Shown in pieces: positions 9,991 through 24,500 of a stretch of 64,000 nucleotides of DNA. Within the stretch, counting starts at the first letter, position 1, and the number at the start of each line of letters is the position of its first letter. The stretch is from assembly GCF_019320115.1 (NCBI RefSeq), contig NC_089593.1, positions 32,382,536 through 32,446,535 on the forward strand. Reading direction: 5' to 3'. Below the pieces are notes generated by a model. That model was not told where the DNA came from and ran no database searches. It saw only the letters and a program-made list of their open reading frames with translations. The DNA comes from Miscanthus floridulus. Lineage: Eukaryota; Streptophyta; Magnoliopsida; Poales; Poaceae. A program made the position numbers and the translations under genes.

Positions 9991-11564
9991 ATAAGCACTG
10001 CTTAGGTCTTCCCATCAAAGAGAACGGAAATAACTTCCATCTTAAGGTCTCGTCAAACATGCCAGCGATTTGCAAGCATGCACAGGCCTGTTCAAACTCT
10101 CATAGATGTAAGTATGAGTTTTCATCTCCTTCTCCCGAGAAGGATTGTTCCCAAATTATTTTTATTAAACATGGGCGCAGCTCATAGCCAGGTGTTAGGA
10201 TAGGCTTTGAAGATTCTGGTGGCTCTAAGCATGCGCTTGTAGGTTTAGCATATTGATATATAGGTGTGTTATCCATGCTAAAAGAAAAACAATAGATACA
10301 AAGTTAAGCTAGGTTCGTAGTTAATTCAACAACCGTTTCCCCAGCAACGGCGCCAAAAAGCTTGTTGGTATATTTAAGACGCACATAGATTAAAGTTCCA
10401 CAAGTGCATGGATACCGCTATAGCTTTCACCAGAAGTATTCCAAGTATCGTATCCACAGGGAAACATGTGAGATTGACTACATTCTAACTTAACTAGGGG
10501 TAGCAACAAGGTTAAGGATAAATAGGAGCATAGAGAGGATTACTAAGGTTCTCTAGTTTTGACTTGGGTAAGCTATGTATTCTACTATTCAACTGGGGAC
10601 ATTACTAAGGAAAGACACCAGCAGAGGATGCTTTTCATAGTAATCGGGTCCTACTTGGCCTATAGACAGGAGGTGGACTACAAAGGACTCAACGAAAATG
10701 TCACACTCATGATCTACCATCGGTCCAGAATGCAGGGTGCATCCACGATTAACCCAAGTCTAAGCACCACACTTACACTTATGATTAATACTTTACTCCC
10801 CCTAGGAAGAGAATAAAGCACTCAAAAGAGTCACGAACCTGATAAACAATATAAACACGATACTTACTTGAATCAGAAGTTGACTACCAGAGAAATGTTA
10901 GAACCAAGCTCAAGTAGAACTTAATTATGCCAAGGTACAAGCCATAGAGAGTGCACCAACAGGCCGACACCTCCTCCAAACTCTTTCCTCACTCTCTATC
11001 TCACTATTTCTATCTACAAGACAAGATCCTAACTTGGAGGACTAATCTTTTCTTGATTATTGGCTTTGATCCTAATGATGAGGATATGAATTAGGGTTTC
11101 AAGTTTTAGGATGCTCTATTGGAGGAGGTACATGGGTGTATATATATAGGGGGCAACATCAAATCTAGACCCTTGGATCAAACCAACCTTGAGCAACGCC
11201 GTAGATTTGATCTTTAAGGCGGTGGAGAACCGACGTAGCGAGGAGGGGCTGACCTATGGGACCCACAGGCTAGCTGGCCTATAGGTAGGGTCGTCTGGCC
11301 CCACATGTCAGCCTCTCAGGCTGGGTTGTGGTGTTTCTCCTTCTAGAGCATTCTAGAGCCTTTCCAATTTAGTTTCATCACAGATAAACGTGATTTACTT
11401 TGACGAATAGGTACACCTTGACGGTTTGCTAATTAAATCCTCCTGCAGTCATGAAATCTCCAAAACTCATCAAATTCATTAATTTAAGCCATGTTTGGTG
11501 ATGGAATTAAGTATATATGTAGGATATGTTGACAGATTATGATTGATGTTAATGACCGTCAACA
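9991..11564 (-). mobile_element. 5' end of a gypsy retrotransposon (Tat/Athila-like), minus strand
   Basis: Read on the minus strand it starts with a 5' LTR (11564 down to 10363, 1,202 bp, TGTTGACGG...CCAACA). The primer binding site follows at 10355-10338; it matches tRNA-Asp (TGGCGCCGTTGCTGGGGA, one difference from the usual form). After a leader, the start of gag is visible at about 10140-9995, with the FEQACACLQIAG and ETLRWKLFPFSLMG motifs and one in-frame stop before the first. The body and 3' LTR are missing. The tRNA-Asp site and the gag motif point to the non-chromodomain gypsy branch. Confidence 0.7.
10363..11564 (-). repeat. 5' LTR of the minus-strand gypsy element
   Basis: It has TG...CA ends in minus orientation and a TATATATATAG promoter core at about 11136-11146 read on the minus strand. 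Its first 100 bases on the minus strand align with 6641-6740, showing that the same family left the solo LTR nearby. It directly abuts copia LTR sequence at 11565. Confidence 0.75.
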
Positions 11565-12044
11565 GCGTGTGATGCCTATTAGCGCGTGAACCTCCAAGTG
11601 GATGAATCGCTACAACGGGGACGTAGCTGGCCGGCAAGCAAGTGAACCTCGGTGAAAAATCATTGAGTCAATTGGTATTATTGTGATTGATTTTTCACTT
11701 GTTGGGCTTGGTATAAAATCCCCTTCCTCTCTTGTATTTACATTTATAGTGATATCTTGTGTAGAGGTAGCCTAGCTTGTTTTGTAACTCTCTAGTGTAG
11801 CATAGAAATAATTAGTTGAATTACTCTTGCTACGTTGCTCACTAGTGGTAGAATTAGTGACATAGCCATTGTGTGATTATTAGAGATCATAACACACTAG
11901 AATTGTGGATAGGTGGCTTGCAACACTTGTAGTGCTAGCGCAAAATTTGCTTCGCCATTTAATTGACTAACAAGTTGTCTTAGTGTTGTTGTAGAAATTT
12001 TTAATAGGCTATTGACCCCCTCTAGCCATTTAGGACCTTTCAAG

Positions 12045-12057
12045 TGGTATCGGAGCC
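12045..12057 (+). other. primer binding site of copia element B
   Basis: TGGTATCGGAGCC lies two bases after the LTR end at 12042. It is complementary to the 3' end of initiator tRNA-Met except for one base (normally TGGTATCAGAGC). Confidence 0.8.
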
Positions 12058-12099
12058 GTAGTCACCGTGATTTGAGGCTTAACAACCTACAGTGTCAAA

Positions 12100-15000
12100 A
12101 TGACTCAAATCAACAACACCAAGAAGCCACCCTAATTTGATGGCACAAATTATCTATATTGTAAGGCAAAGATGACCACCTTTATCAAGTCAATCAATAG
12201 GAAGGTGTGGAAGGTGCTGGAGATCAAGTTTGAGGTTGCCGACCCAGAAAATCCCACCGCAGCTGAAGAAGTGTTGCTACAAAACAATGACATTGCTCTT
12301 AGTGCCATTCATGATGCCATGGATGAGAGGACATTTGAGCAAATCAAGAACATTGAGATAGCTCATGATGCATGGAAAAAGTTGAAGGAATCATTTGAGG
12401 GCACTCAAGCGGTGAAGGGCACCATGGCATACATTCTCAAAGAAAAGTTTGCAAGCTTCAAGATGAAGGATGATGAGAGTGTGCCGGAGATGTTCCATAG
12501 GCTACAAGTGCTTGTCAATGATCTCAAAGCACTTGGTGAAGAAGTGAAGGACTAGGACTTTTCTCACAAGTTCTTGAGATGCTTACCCTCAAGATTTGAC
12601 ACATTGGTCACCATTCTAGTGAGGAGCGGTTTGGACACCATGACACCAAACCAAGTGTTGGGAGATGTGATGACTGATAATAAATATAGAGATGATGATG
12701 AGAAGGAAGAGAAGAAGAATGAGAAGAAAGATGAGAAGAAGGATGAGAAGAAGAGTGTGGCATTCAAGGCTACATCATCATCCAAGGGCAAAGCGAAGCA
12801 AGACACATCAAGTGAAGATGAAGTCTCAAGCCTTGATGAGGAAGATGATGAGAAGATGGCTCTCTTTATGAAGAGATTTGGCAAATTTATGATGAAGAAG
12901 GGATATCATGCTAGAAGGAAGAAGTCATCTTCTAAGAACAAGGATGACCCAAGAAGATGCTTCAAGTGCAATAGCAAGGATCATCTCTTTGCCGTTTGTC
13001 TCTACAATTGTGACAATGATGATGACAACAAAAAGAGCAAAAAAAAGGAGAATAAAGAAAAGGACAAGATGACCTTCAAGAAGAAGAAGAAAGGTGGTTT
13101 ATATATGGTCACTTGGGATAGTGATGCTTCCTCAAGTGATGATGATAGTGATGATGATAAGACCACCAAGAAGAAAGCTCTTGCAAGCATTGCTATCAAT
13201 GACAAGCCTTCGCTCTTCGACACTCCATCGACATGCTTCATGGCTATGGCCACTAAGGTACAATCTGATGATGAGTGTGGTGAGGAAGATAGTGAGAGCG
13301 ATCATAAGGATGAACCATCAAAGGATGAGCTCTTTGACATGTTAGAAGACGCTCGGACTCATTTTGACATTAAGAGAAGGGAATGCAAAGTCTTAAGGAA
13401 GGAGCTTAAAGCCCTTAAGAAAGCCTTTGATGAGCTCAATGCATCTCATGAGATGCTAGAGGAAGCGCATGAGAAGCTTGGCAAAGCTCACAAGAAGCTT
13501 GAAAAAGCTCATTCCACTCTTCTTGAGCAAAATGAGAAGGTGATTCTTATAACATGTGATGCAGGCTTGACTTATGATATTATTGATGAATCTTTCTACA
13601 AGCCTATTATTGTTGCTCCCACTAACCCTTCTTGTAGCACTTCTACTTCTACCTCATCTAGTAATCACAGTTTCACTTGTGATGCCTCACTAATAGTTGA
13701 GAATGAAACCCTCAAGAAGGAGGTAAATGAGCTTACTCGCGCCTTAGGCAATGCCTATGGTGGTGAGGCCCGCTTGCTAAAGTGTTTGGGTAGCCAAAGA
13801 TTTTCTTTCAACAAAGAGGGATTGGGCTATACCCCTAAGAAAGGCTAGGCGGCCTTTGCTCCTCACAAGACTAGTTTTGTGAAGAACAATTGTCGGTTTT
13901 GTAATAGTTGCAAGCAAGTTGGGCATGTAGAGCAATATTGCAAGAACAAGAAATCACAAGCTAATGTATCCTATGTTAAGTTTGATTCTTGTTATTTGCT
14001 TACCAAGGGTGTTAATGGGGTGCAAGATAAGTTTGTTGGTACTCAAATTGTGGGCTCAAAGAAGAAAGCCATTTGGGTGCCAAAGAGCTTAGTCACTAAC
14101 CTTCAAGGACCCAAGTAAGCTCGGGTACCTAAAAGGAATTGATCTTCTTTTATAGGTCAATTACAAAGCAGGAGGAAGGCATTGGGTTCTTGATAGTGGG
14201 TTCACTCAACACATGACCAGTGATGCAAGAATGTTCAATTCAATCAACACCAATGTCAATGATGGTTATGATAGTATCACATTTGGTGATAATGGCAAAG
14301 GCAAGGTCAAGGGGCTTGGTAAGGTTGCAATATCCAATGACATGAGCATTTCAAATGTGTTTCTAGTTGAGAGCTTGAATTTCAATTTGCTATCTATGGC
14401 TCAATTGTGTGATGTTGGATTTAAGTGCATATTTGAAGTTGATGATGTAGAGATCATAAGTGTAGATGGCTCTAATTTTATCTTCAAAGGCTTTAAATAT
14501 GAGAATCTATACTTGGTTGATTTCAATGCTAGTGAAACTCCATTGTCAACATACTTGTTCACTAAGTCTAGCATGGGTTGGTTATGGCATGGAAGACTTG
14601 GTCATGTTGGAATAAAACAATTGAATAGATTGATTAAGCATGACTTAGTTAGAGGCTTAAAGGATGTGGTATTTGAGAAGGATAAGCTTTGTAGCTCTTG
14701 TCAAGCCAAAAAACAAGTTGGAAACACCCATCCTAAGAAAAGCATAATGAGTACTAGCAAGGCATTTGAGTTATTGCATATGGATTTGTTTGGGCCAACA
14801 CAATACACTAGCATTGGTGGAAACAAATATGGCTTTGTGATAGTGGATGACTATACTAGATACACTTGAGTATTCTTTCTAGTGGACAAAAGTGATGTGT
14901 TTGCAACTTTCAAGTCTTTTGTCAAGGACACTCACAATGAATTTGAAATAACCATCAAGAGAGTTAGAAGCGACAATGGTAGTGAGTTCAAGAACACTAG

Positions 15001-17386
15001 AATTGATGATTTGTGTGATGAATTTGAATTAGACATCAATTCTCGGCCAAGTACACTCCACAATCTAATGGCCTTGTTGAGAGGAAGAATAGAACACTCA
15101 TTGACATGACAAGATCTATGCTTAGTGAGTACAATGTGAGTCAATCCTTTTGGGCCGAAGTAATCAACACAGCTTGCTATTGTAGCAACCGACTCTATTG
15201 TCACCCATTGAAAGAGAAGACACCTTATGAGCTCTTGAATGGTAGAAAGCCCAATATTGCATACTTTAGGGTTTTTGGTTACAAATGCTACATATTGAAG
15301 AAAGGCACTAGAATGAGCAAGTTTGACAAAAAGTGTGATGAAGGATTCTTGCTTGGATACTCAACCACTAGCAAAGCTTATAGAGTTTGGAATTTGCCAA
15401 GTGGTACTCTTGAGGAAGTTCATGATGTTGAATTTGATGAAACCAAGGGTTTCCAAGATAAAGATAAGAATCTTGTAGATGTTAGAGGCATTCAACTATC
15501 AAATGCTATGAAGAACATAGATGTTGGTGACCTAAGGCCTAGACAAGTGATAGATGAAGAAGATGATCAAGTGCAAGTGCTCTCTAGCTCAAGTGTGCAA
15601 TATGATACACATCAAGCAAGTATAAGTGGCTCTCATGACAATGTGCAAGATCAAGTGGCTAGCTCATCATCTCAAGTGAATAAATTCAATGAGCAAGCAA
15701 GTGCAAGCAATCATGTTCCAATACTCCAACCAACCAATATTGCAAGGGATCATCCATTGGACACTATAATTGGAGATATTTCTAGAAGTGTACAAACAAG
15801 ATCAAGATTGGCTTCATTTTGTGAGCATTTCTGATTTGCATCATCCATTGAACCAAAGAAGATAGAAGAAGCATTGAAGGATGTTGATTGGGTTAATGCT
15901 ATGCATGAAGAGTTGAACAACTTCACCAAAAATCAAGTATAGCGATTAGTTGAGTGACCAAAGAACCACAATGTGATTGGAACCAAATGGGTCTTTAGAA
16001 ATAAGTAAGATCAAGATGGGATAGTAGTAAGGAACAAAACAAGATTGGTAGCACAAGGTTACACTCAAGTAGAAGGTCTTGACTTTGGTGAAACATATGC
16101 CCCAGTTGCTAGATTGGAAGCAATTAGGATTTTGCTAGCCTATGCTTGTACCCACAACATCAAGATTTATCAAATGGATGTGAAGAGTGCATTCTTGAAT
16201 GGCTACATCAATGAGTTTGTTTATGTTGAGCAACCGTTCGATTTTGAAGATGATAAGAAGTCCAACCATGTGTACAAGCTAAGAAAGGCATTGTATGGTT
16301 TGAAGCAAGCATCTAGGGCATGGTATGAGAGGTTGAGGAACTTTCTCCACTCTAAGGGATTCATGATGGGAAAGGTTGACACCACTCTTTTCACCAAGAA
16401 GATTGGAAAGGACTTGTTTGTGTTGCAAATCTATGTGGATGATATCATATTTGGATCAACCAATCAAGACTTTTGTGAAGAGTTTGGGAAGATGATGGCT
16501 AATGAGTTTGAGATGTTCATGATTGGAGAACTTAGTTACTTCCTTGGTCTTCAAATCAAGCAAATGAAGAATGGCACATTTGTGAGTCAAGGCAAGTATA
16601 TCAAAGACATGCTCAAGAAGTTTGGAATGGATGATGCCAAGTAAATTAGTACACCCATGGGAACAAATGGAAATTTGGATAGTGATGCAAGTGGCAACAT
16701 GGTGGATCAAAAATTGTATAGTTCAATGATTGGAAGCCTACTCTATGTGACCGCATCAAGGCCGGATATCATATTTAGTGTATGTATGTGTGCAAGATTC
16801 CAAACCTCACCAATAGAAAGTCATTTGAAGGCTACAAAGAGAATATTGAGGTACTTGAAGCATGCACAAAATGTTGGTTTGTGGTATTCCAAAGGAGCAA
16901 AGTTTGAGTTAGTTGGATATTCGGACTTCCGATTATGCGGGATGCAAGGTGGAAAGAAAGAGCAGATCGAGCACATGTCAACTATTGGGAAGGTCACATG
17001 TATCTTAATCATCAAAGAAGCAAAATAGTGTTACATTATTAACTGTCAAAGCCGAATACATATCCGCTAGTAGTTGTTGTGCATAAATTCTTTGGATGAA
17101 GACCACCATGAATGATTTTGGAGTAAGATTCAAACAAGTGCCATTGCTATGTGACAATAAGAGTGCTATCAAACTCACCAACAATCCAGTTCAACATGCA
17201 AGAACAAAGCGCATTGATGTCCACCACCATTTCATTAGAGATCATCAACAAAAAGGGGACATTTCAATTGAGAGTGTGGGCACCGAAGATCAACTTGCCG
17301 ATATATTCACCAAGCCAGTTTGATGAGAAAAGGTTTTGCAAGCTAAGGAATGAGTTGAACATATTGGATTTCTCAAATATGTGTTG
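12100..17386 (+). pseudogene. copia gag-pol, broken by many stops and frameshifts
   Basis: Gag starts at the ATG at 12100, with an early TAA at 12133-12135. It has a capsid-like block at 12172-12555 and a lysine-rich block with a zinc knuckle (CFKCNSKDHLFAVC, about 12958-12999). A coiled-coil stretch at 13330-13530 and a second knuckle (CNSCKQVGHVEQYC, about 13898-13939) follow. Next come protease (VLDSG near 14190), integrase (HHCC region near 14589-14705, catalytic HMDLFGP, VDDYTRYT and SDNGSEF) and reverse transcriptase (YVDD near 16433). RNase H runs 16657-17386. Stops include TAG at 13846, TGA at 14867 in place of an expected Trp, TGA at 15832 and TAA at 16642. A one-base slip lies near 16925-16935. 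No function is left. Confidence 0.9.
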
Positions 17387-18520
17387 ATGCACCCCCACTT
17401 ATATGACATGCCTCTCCTTCGAGCAATCCAAGGTAAAATAGTTTGGCATGGCATACATTCCTTGATAAGGACTTATTTAGTGAATCTAGTCATTCCTCAT
17501 GTTTTATAGACTCATTCATGAAAATCAAATGAATTTGATGCTTGTATGGTACCACTATTGCTTATATGATTGACTTGATCTAGTGATAGCATATGACATG
17601 TTTGTGAGCTTGTGAACCTAGTGTTTAATCTAGAGAGTGAACTAAAAGGGTTTAACTCAACATTGTCAAGATAACCCTTGTTTTGAGGTGTGAAGAAGCT
17701 TGCCATTGGATCAAACTGAGTTAAATTTCTTTGGTAAATAATCTAGATTGAACCAAATTTGGGAAAATGATCCTCATATACACCCTAACCTATCTAAAAT
17801 TGGAGCTCACCTTTTGTGGTCATTAATGACAAAGGGGGAGAGAAATTCACAAAGATAGTAAGATAGGGGGAGAGGAGAAGTATGACAAAGGGGGCGAATT
17901 GCAAATAGAAGGGGATCAATCAAAATTTGAGCACACAAGTAGGGGGGAGCAAGCTCATAAACTTAAATGATGTATTTGAATGTGCATTTTATATGTATGC
18001 TTGCATTGAATAAGTTTTAAATCCAATAATCCATGCTTGAGTGGTGTATGCTAGTTGTAGGTTTGACTGATGAAATGAAAAACTTGCATGCATAGGATGA
18101 TAGTTAGATAAGCCTTGCATTTGTTTTCACAAGTGGTACTAGAGCCTTGCTTATAATGTTGATCTCATGAGGTATCTAGTGTTTATGTTTTGCAAGTGCT
18201 ATCTAACTAACAATGGTGCTAAGGATGGTATTATTGGTGCACTCCGATTGGTATCACACTTCAAAGGTCCATCTCTTATACCTTAGCATCATTTGGTAGA
18301 CATTACACTCCCACATTTCCTATCTATGCATATGTGCAAGCTTCTATCCAAACTCTTAGCACATATGTCGGGGGACTTAATGCTACCAATTTGGGTTCAT
18401 GAAACTTGTCCAAATCCTTTACACATGGTAAAAATGCTTGGGCAAGCAACATGAATTCAAAATGATTTCAATTCATATCTTTGTGAAAGGGTTGTCATCA
18501 ATTACCAAAAAGGGAGAGAT

Positions 18521-21500
18521 TGAAAGCTCTAGTTTGGTTTTGGCTAATTGATGAAACCCTAGGTACTAACCTTTGGCTCTAAGCGACTATGAGATAGGTT
18601 AGTACACACCAAGTATTGGAGCAAGGATGAAGTCCATGGAGGTGATGATGGACATGTGATGATGGTGATCAAGCTCTAAACTTCAAAAAGAAGAAAGAGA
18701 AAAACAAAAAGGCTCAAGGCAAAGGTATAATTGATAGGAGCTTTTGTTTTGGCACTCAAGACACAGAATGGGTGTGAGTGTGTTTAGGATAGATAGCCAT
18801 ACTATTAAGAGGGGTGAAACTCAATGTGAAATGCGGTTATCAAAGTGCCACTAGATATCCTAATTCATTGCATATGCATTTAGATTTTAGTGAGTGCTAA
18901 CACCCCTTGAAAATGCTTTGTGAAAATGCTAACATACGTGCACTATGGTGAGACACTTTGTGGTTGGCAAGTTAGAAGCAAGGGTGAAGTGAATGGAGTT
19001 GAAGCTGCTGGTCACGGGGTGATCGAACGCGTCTGATATAGGGGCCAGACGCGTCCGGTGCTTAACCCTAGGCTCGGGCAGAGGGGTGAAGTGATCAGAC
19101 TCTGGCTCAGGGGAGTGACCGGACCCTGGGGGAATACTATTCCTACATCCAGTCATGATGACGTGGCACGCAAGAGCTGAGCGAGTAAGGATCGGACACT
19201 GGGCGTGTCCGGTCACATGCGACCGAATGCGTCTGGTCATCTCAAATGCTCTCTGGACCCTTACTAGAGTCGACTGGACCCTGCTTGCATGTGCATCTGA
19301 TCACTTGAGTGTCGTGTCCGATCTTGGCACTAAGGAAGCTGGCGTGTAGGCGACTGAGCCCTGAGCGAACATGTCCGATCGTGATCCTGTGCGACCGGTC
19401 AATGACTGACAGTGCGTGACAGTGCTAGCCGATGGGCGCCAACGGCTATAACCATTTGAACATAACAGGTGGCAGCTTAACAGCGACCGGACACGCTAGA
19501 CGTGTCTGGCCAGTACACAGACAGCCCAGTGAGGGACATTTATAATAGAACCGTCTAATTTATAAGAGCACAAGTACAATAGCAATCATCGTAGCGATCA
19601 AACTATCATACTTGAGCCCATATAAATCCGGTAGTCTAATGAAATCATGAAGGATCTCAAACCAACCAACATACAAGCCAAGATCATACATGATTCAATA
19701 TAACAAGTCACATGTTACATCACAGTTCGCAAATGGTTCACAAGTATCTCACATACATCGGAGTTCACATAGTTATTACAAAACACGTTCAAATAGCGGA
19801 AGCAAAGTAGTTTGACATCAACATCACACTTAGTTCAAATACATGCCAGTACCATGGTCATTTCCAGCAAAAGCATAACAGAGAGGATAACTTAGGAGTA
19901 CCATGCCCCATGGTTTAGTCCTCATCCACGGCAGGATGAAGGCAGTTCTTACAGTACCCATGATACATCATATCATCTGCAACAAGAGGGAATAAACCCT
20001 GAGTACAAGAATATACTTAGCTAGACTTACCCGTCGTAAACCAGAAATAATATGACACCAAGGAGTATGCAACGCTTTATCGGTGGAGTTAGCTTGACAA
20101 CATTTTGCATAAAAGCTTAAGTAACATAACTTGGAGATTTAATATCTTTAGCATCAAATTGAATACCTATTCAATTAAGCATCTCTAGATTAGCACCTGT
20201 ACTAGAGCAATCACTTGATTAAGCTAACAAGCATTAGTAACCATATCCGGTGTATTAATTTGAGCATCATCATAACCATCAAGTTCCATCAATTAATGCT
20301 ACGTTGCCGCTGCTCAGTCAAGTTCTCACTATCCAGGAGAGATGGCAACTTGAATCGATTCAAACCAGCTAGGGAGTTATTCCTAACACAAACCCACACT
20401 TCCCCCGTTGGGGTCGTGTCGGGTCACCTTTGGTACAACTCAGGTACAGTCACAGGTCCGATCAGCACCGCACCCTCACGGATACTACCAGTCTGCCAGG
20501 AAGTTCAGGCCTGGCCTGCCCTTGGACTCATGCAACTGGCTCCCCGCACACCCTTACTTCCTCCAGTGTGTGCACTTTCACTTACCAGGTCCTGGCCTGA
20601 GTTGAGCTACTCGGCTTCGTGGTCGCAACGGCTTATCCGGCCAACTAAGTGCTAGGCTTACGTTCAACATGACAAGAGGACATACAACGAATCGGTCCTT
20701 AATCGACACAGACGGGGATAAATAGGCACCAAGTTCTCCATGCCTTGTTGCTTCTCTATCACAATCCCGCCCGGTGTCCTTTTATTCATCAACACATGGT
20801 TATTTCCACGATAGCAATTATAGCCAACCGTGACCAGATATCTACCTATATCTTGTAGGTGATAAGAAATCACTCGACTTCTACCAAACTAAGCATGGCT
20901 AAGCATATATTTGATCCTAGACCTACATAGGATTCAAGATATATTTGTTTAGACAAGGAAGTATATGCAGCAAGTGGTTCCAATCAACACTTAGTACTTA
21001 ATGCATCAACATAAAAGGACTCAAGTTGATATTTAGAAAACATAGAAGGCTTAGAATGCACTAGGGCTTGCCTTTCAGAAACGAGGAAGGTTGGTGATCA
21101 GGACACTCAAGAATATCTTCCACGTTGACTCCTCCTTCCACCTGAACCTCCTGCTCCTGGACTGCCTGCTACTCCTCCTGATGCTCGAGTCTGAACTCGA
21201 GTAGCGTCACTGCTTCCGGGGAACCTATTGCATGCATATGTACAAATGAGTATCATCAATGCATAAGAGATGAGATGACCTGATGAAGTATATACGCATG
21301 GGCATGGTTATCCACAAGATGTATGATAAGTTTAACATTCGTTGACCAAGTAGATGTATAACTTTCTTCTAGTTGATCTTTACTGAGTAGGTGCATATCT
21401 CTTCTATAGTTTAAGAAACATACACTCACCAAGTTCTAGTAACCTAAGGTAATGTTGTTCATCATTAGTAAGAGGCTTAGAACCTGCAGCTAACAACTAA

Positions 21501-24500
21501 TCTCAATTAGCCTAAGCATCTACACAAGCATAACATGAGACAAACAATTATAATTTGACTTAGTCATTTCCTGGACTGTAAACAACAGCTATTTATTTTG
21601 GCCATATCTGGAGTTCTACACAACCAAATACTATGACCTTAGACTTTATGGAAATCTTATAAAACTGCCTACAACTTTATTATAGTCATCTCAAGATGAT
21701 TCAATGGATATCAAGGTCAAACAAAGCAATTTCCCAGATCTATCCAGAAATTCTAGAGAATAAGCATTTCTGGAGACCAACTTCCAACAGCTATAACTCT
21801 CAAAACATTTAGCCTATTGCCATGAAAATTTGACACAATCAATATAAGTAAATTATCTACGACTTTGTTATTGACAAGATTCACAACAAACATCATTTTA
21901 CCCATGCAATTTACTTAATAACAGAAACTGTTCAAAACAGTCACTATAATTGAATTATAGAGCAATTTATATTTCACTGCATACAAGAAATCAAATCTGG
22001 GCACAACAAATGGTACCAACAGTTCATATACATCATATACACTTTAGAAAACATAATGGTCAAGCCCAAATAAATTATTTAAATGCCTTTATTAATTTAT
22101 TTGGACACTAAGGTGAAATAAGGAACATATATCAAAAGTGCACAGTAAATTCTAAGAAAATTACAGTAGCTCATATATGCTCCCAATAGGCTACTGTATA
22201 ACTTTCATGCTAACTGAACAAGTATACCATCCTCTATAAAAATGAGAAGGTACATAGGCTTATTTTAGTGAAAATGGATTGACCTAGTGAGAAGTATCAA
22301 ACAACAGATTTCATATTTTTCTTAACCTCATCTTACCACAATAACACTGTACAAAAAATTGCATGACCATATGTTACCTATTTTTATTCTAATGAATTTC
22401 ACCAGAAATCACCATTTATTTAGGGTTAAATATAAAGACCCTATTCAAAATAGATTTACTGTGGGTTTATCATTTTTCTTAGCTAGATCATGTTAATACA
22501 AACTCAACAAAATTGGAATCATATTTTTATAACTTCCCTAGCTCAAGATATGCATTTTACAAGATTTAAACTAAGTGAAAAGCACTTTATTTGCCCAATT
22601 TAATTTCCCCAAGAAACATGCTAGAACTGTATATTTTATTTTTTTAATAAATACTACACTTCCTAAGGAAGCTAACAAAATTGGAATCACTCAAATTGGA
22701 TTACCCTATCTCTAGATATGAATTTTTGAAACATGTATTCAAATCTGTGAAATAAATAAGAAAAATCAAAGAACACAGACTGACAGATGGGCCCGCGGTC
22801 AACGGGGCCCGCTCATCCGTGAGACCAGTGTAGGGCACGACATTTGACCGGTGAGAGCTTGCCAACGGCGAGGTCTCCAGCGAAACCCCGGGCACCATCG
22901 TGTTCCTCTCGTCAACCCTCACCCAGGGGTACCACAGGTTGGGTTGGCGGCTCACTGGAGCAAGCTCACCGGCGACCATGGTGGATGGCAGTGGTCGTGC
23001 GGTGGCACGCCAGCCATCTCCGGCCATGGTAGGCTCCGGTGAGGACGGCCCTACCTCTATGGTGACCTAGCACAGTTCTAGAGCAAGATCTGGCCACGGT
23101 GGAGCAGTGGGGGAGCCTGACCGTGTGCATGGTGGCACGGCGGCACCCAGCACACACAGTAGGGCTCTCCGTTCTGGCTAACCGGTGGCTAGAGGTGGGT
23201 ATCCATGTTCGTGGTAGGAGCTAGGGTTCATGGCCATGCACAAACATCTTTGAGCGGGGGATGGCGAGACCTAGGGGCTGCTGGCCGCGGTGAGCTCAAG
23301 CTTGTGGCCATGGCAGGCAAGGCAGGAGCGGCGGTGCATTCCTGCGTGACGGTACGATATCATCTACCCTAGCTCCAGCCAGAGCAGCGGTGACCTAAGG
23401 CAACTACGGACCAGAAGATAGGAAGGCAGGAGATGCAGTGGAGCGGCCTGGCCACGGTGAGCCGAGAGCGCGGCGACGCTCCAGTGGCAATGGCGGCGAC
23501 AACAAAGTGGAAAGCCGCTTTACCTCGGTTCTAAGGGTGGCACTGGTGGCACGAGGAGGTGGGGGTGATGGTGGAGCATCTATGGCTGACAGGAGTCGAC
23601 TGATGGAGCTACAACGGCGGTGAGCGAGCTCGGCTCCACTCTAGCTGGGCATGGCGAGAAAGAGAGAGCGAGTGAGAGCGAGTGGGAGGGAGCAGCAGGG
23701 GCGCAGCCCTCTTGTCTGCGCGCTGGCCCAACTGGCCTAGCTGTCGTCGGCATATGGCCACGACGTGGTAGCCGCGGCCAGGCGTGCACGTCTGACAGAG
23801 CAACTTTGTGTCCATGTAACTCTTAATCCGTGGTGAGTCAGTGCAAGGTGTGTGAACAAATCTTATAGAACTATGTAAGGGCTACAAGGTTGCTTTAGAA
23901 ATCATCTGCTAATTCGCAATGGTTTGGATGTTACATCACCTCAAAGTCAGGTACGTTGAAACTGTAATCAGCTCCAACACTTAGAAAAAAATTTCAAAGT
24001 CCAAAACAGTATTTTCTTTCTAATTGTGAGCTATTTTTGAGCATGCTATGCACTGAATTAGGCCTTGGCCCAAAATAAAAGTTGTTACTCTCATCAAGTA
24101 CTACAACTTTGCTTAAGGGTGCATTGTCATGCAAGCACTCTTAAGCATAGTTCAACTTTGGTCAAACTAGTAACTTGAAAATTGGAGTTTCTAGAATAAC
24201 TATGACTTGGGGGCTGTTTTGGTCCATGTCATGAATACCAAACTTGTTCCATGTACCATCCTAAACATGTTAAGGTGTTTCTATGGCCCCACAAGCATTT
24301 CATGCATTGGTCACACACAATGGCAAGCATATACATGCATATAGCTATCATCACATGTAACAAAAGTAAGGTGATTGAGATAACACTTCATATGCTCATG
24401 CTCATGGATGCTCAAATGATGCTCATGCTCATAAATGCAAGTGCCCAATGCATGCTTAACACTAGGGTGTTACAGGCATAACTGTTGGATTTGTTTGGGG

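Noticed and set aside
6641..11564. A single large transposon with terminal inverted repeats (both ends start TGTTGA-GG)
   Set aside because: The left copy has its own right end and target copies at 8018, and the right copy is followed by a primer site; they are two LTRs in opposite orientation.
22700..23830. GC-rich block with several overlapping frames that could suggest a captured gene
   Set aside because: No frame is longer than about 110 codons, none has a domain, and the block lies inside the LTR-like insert.
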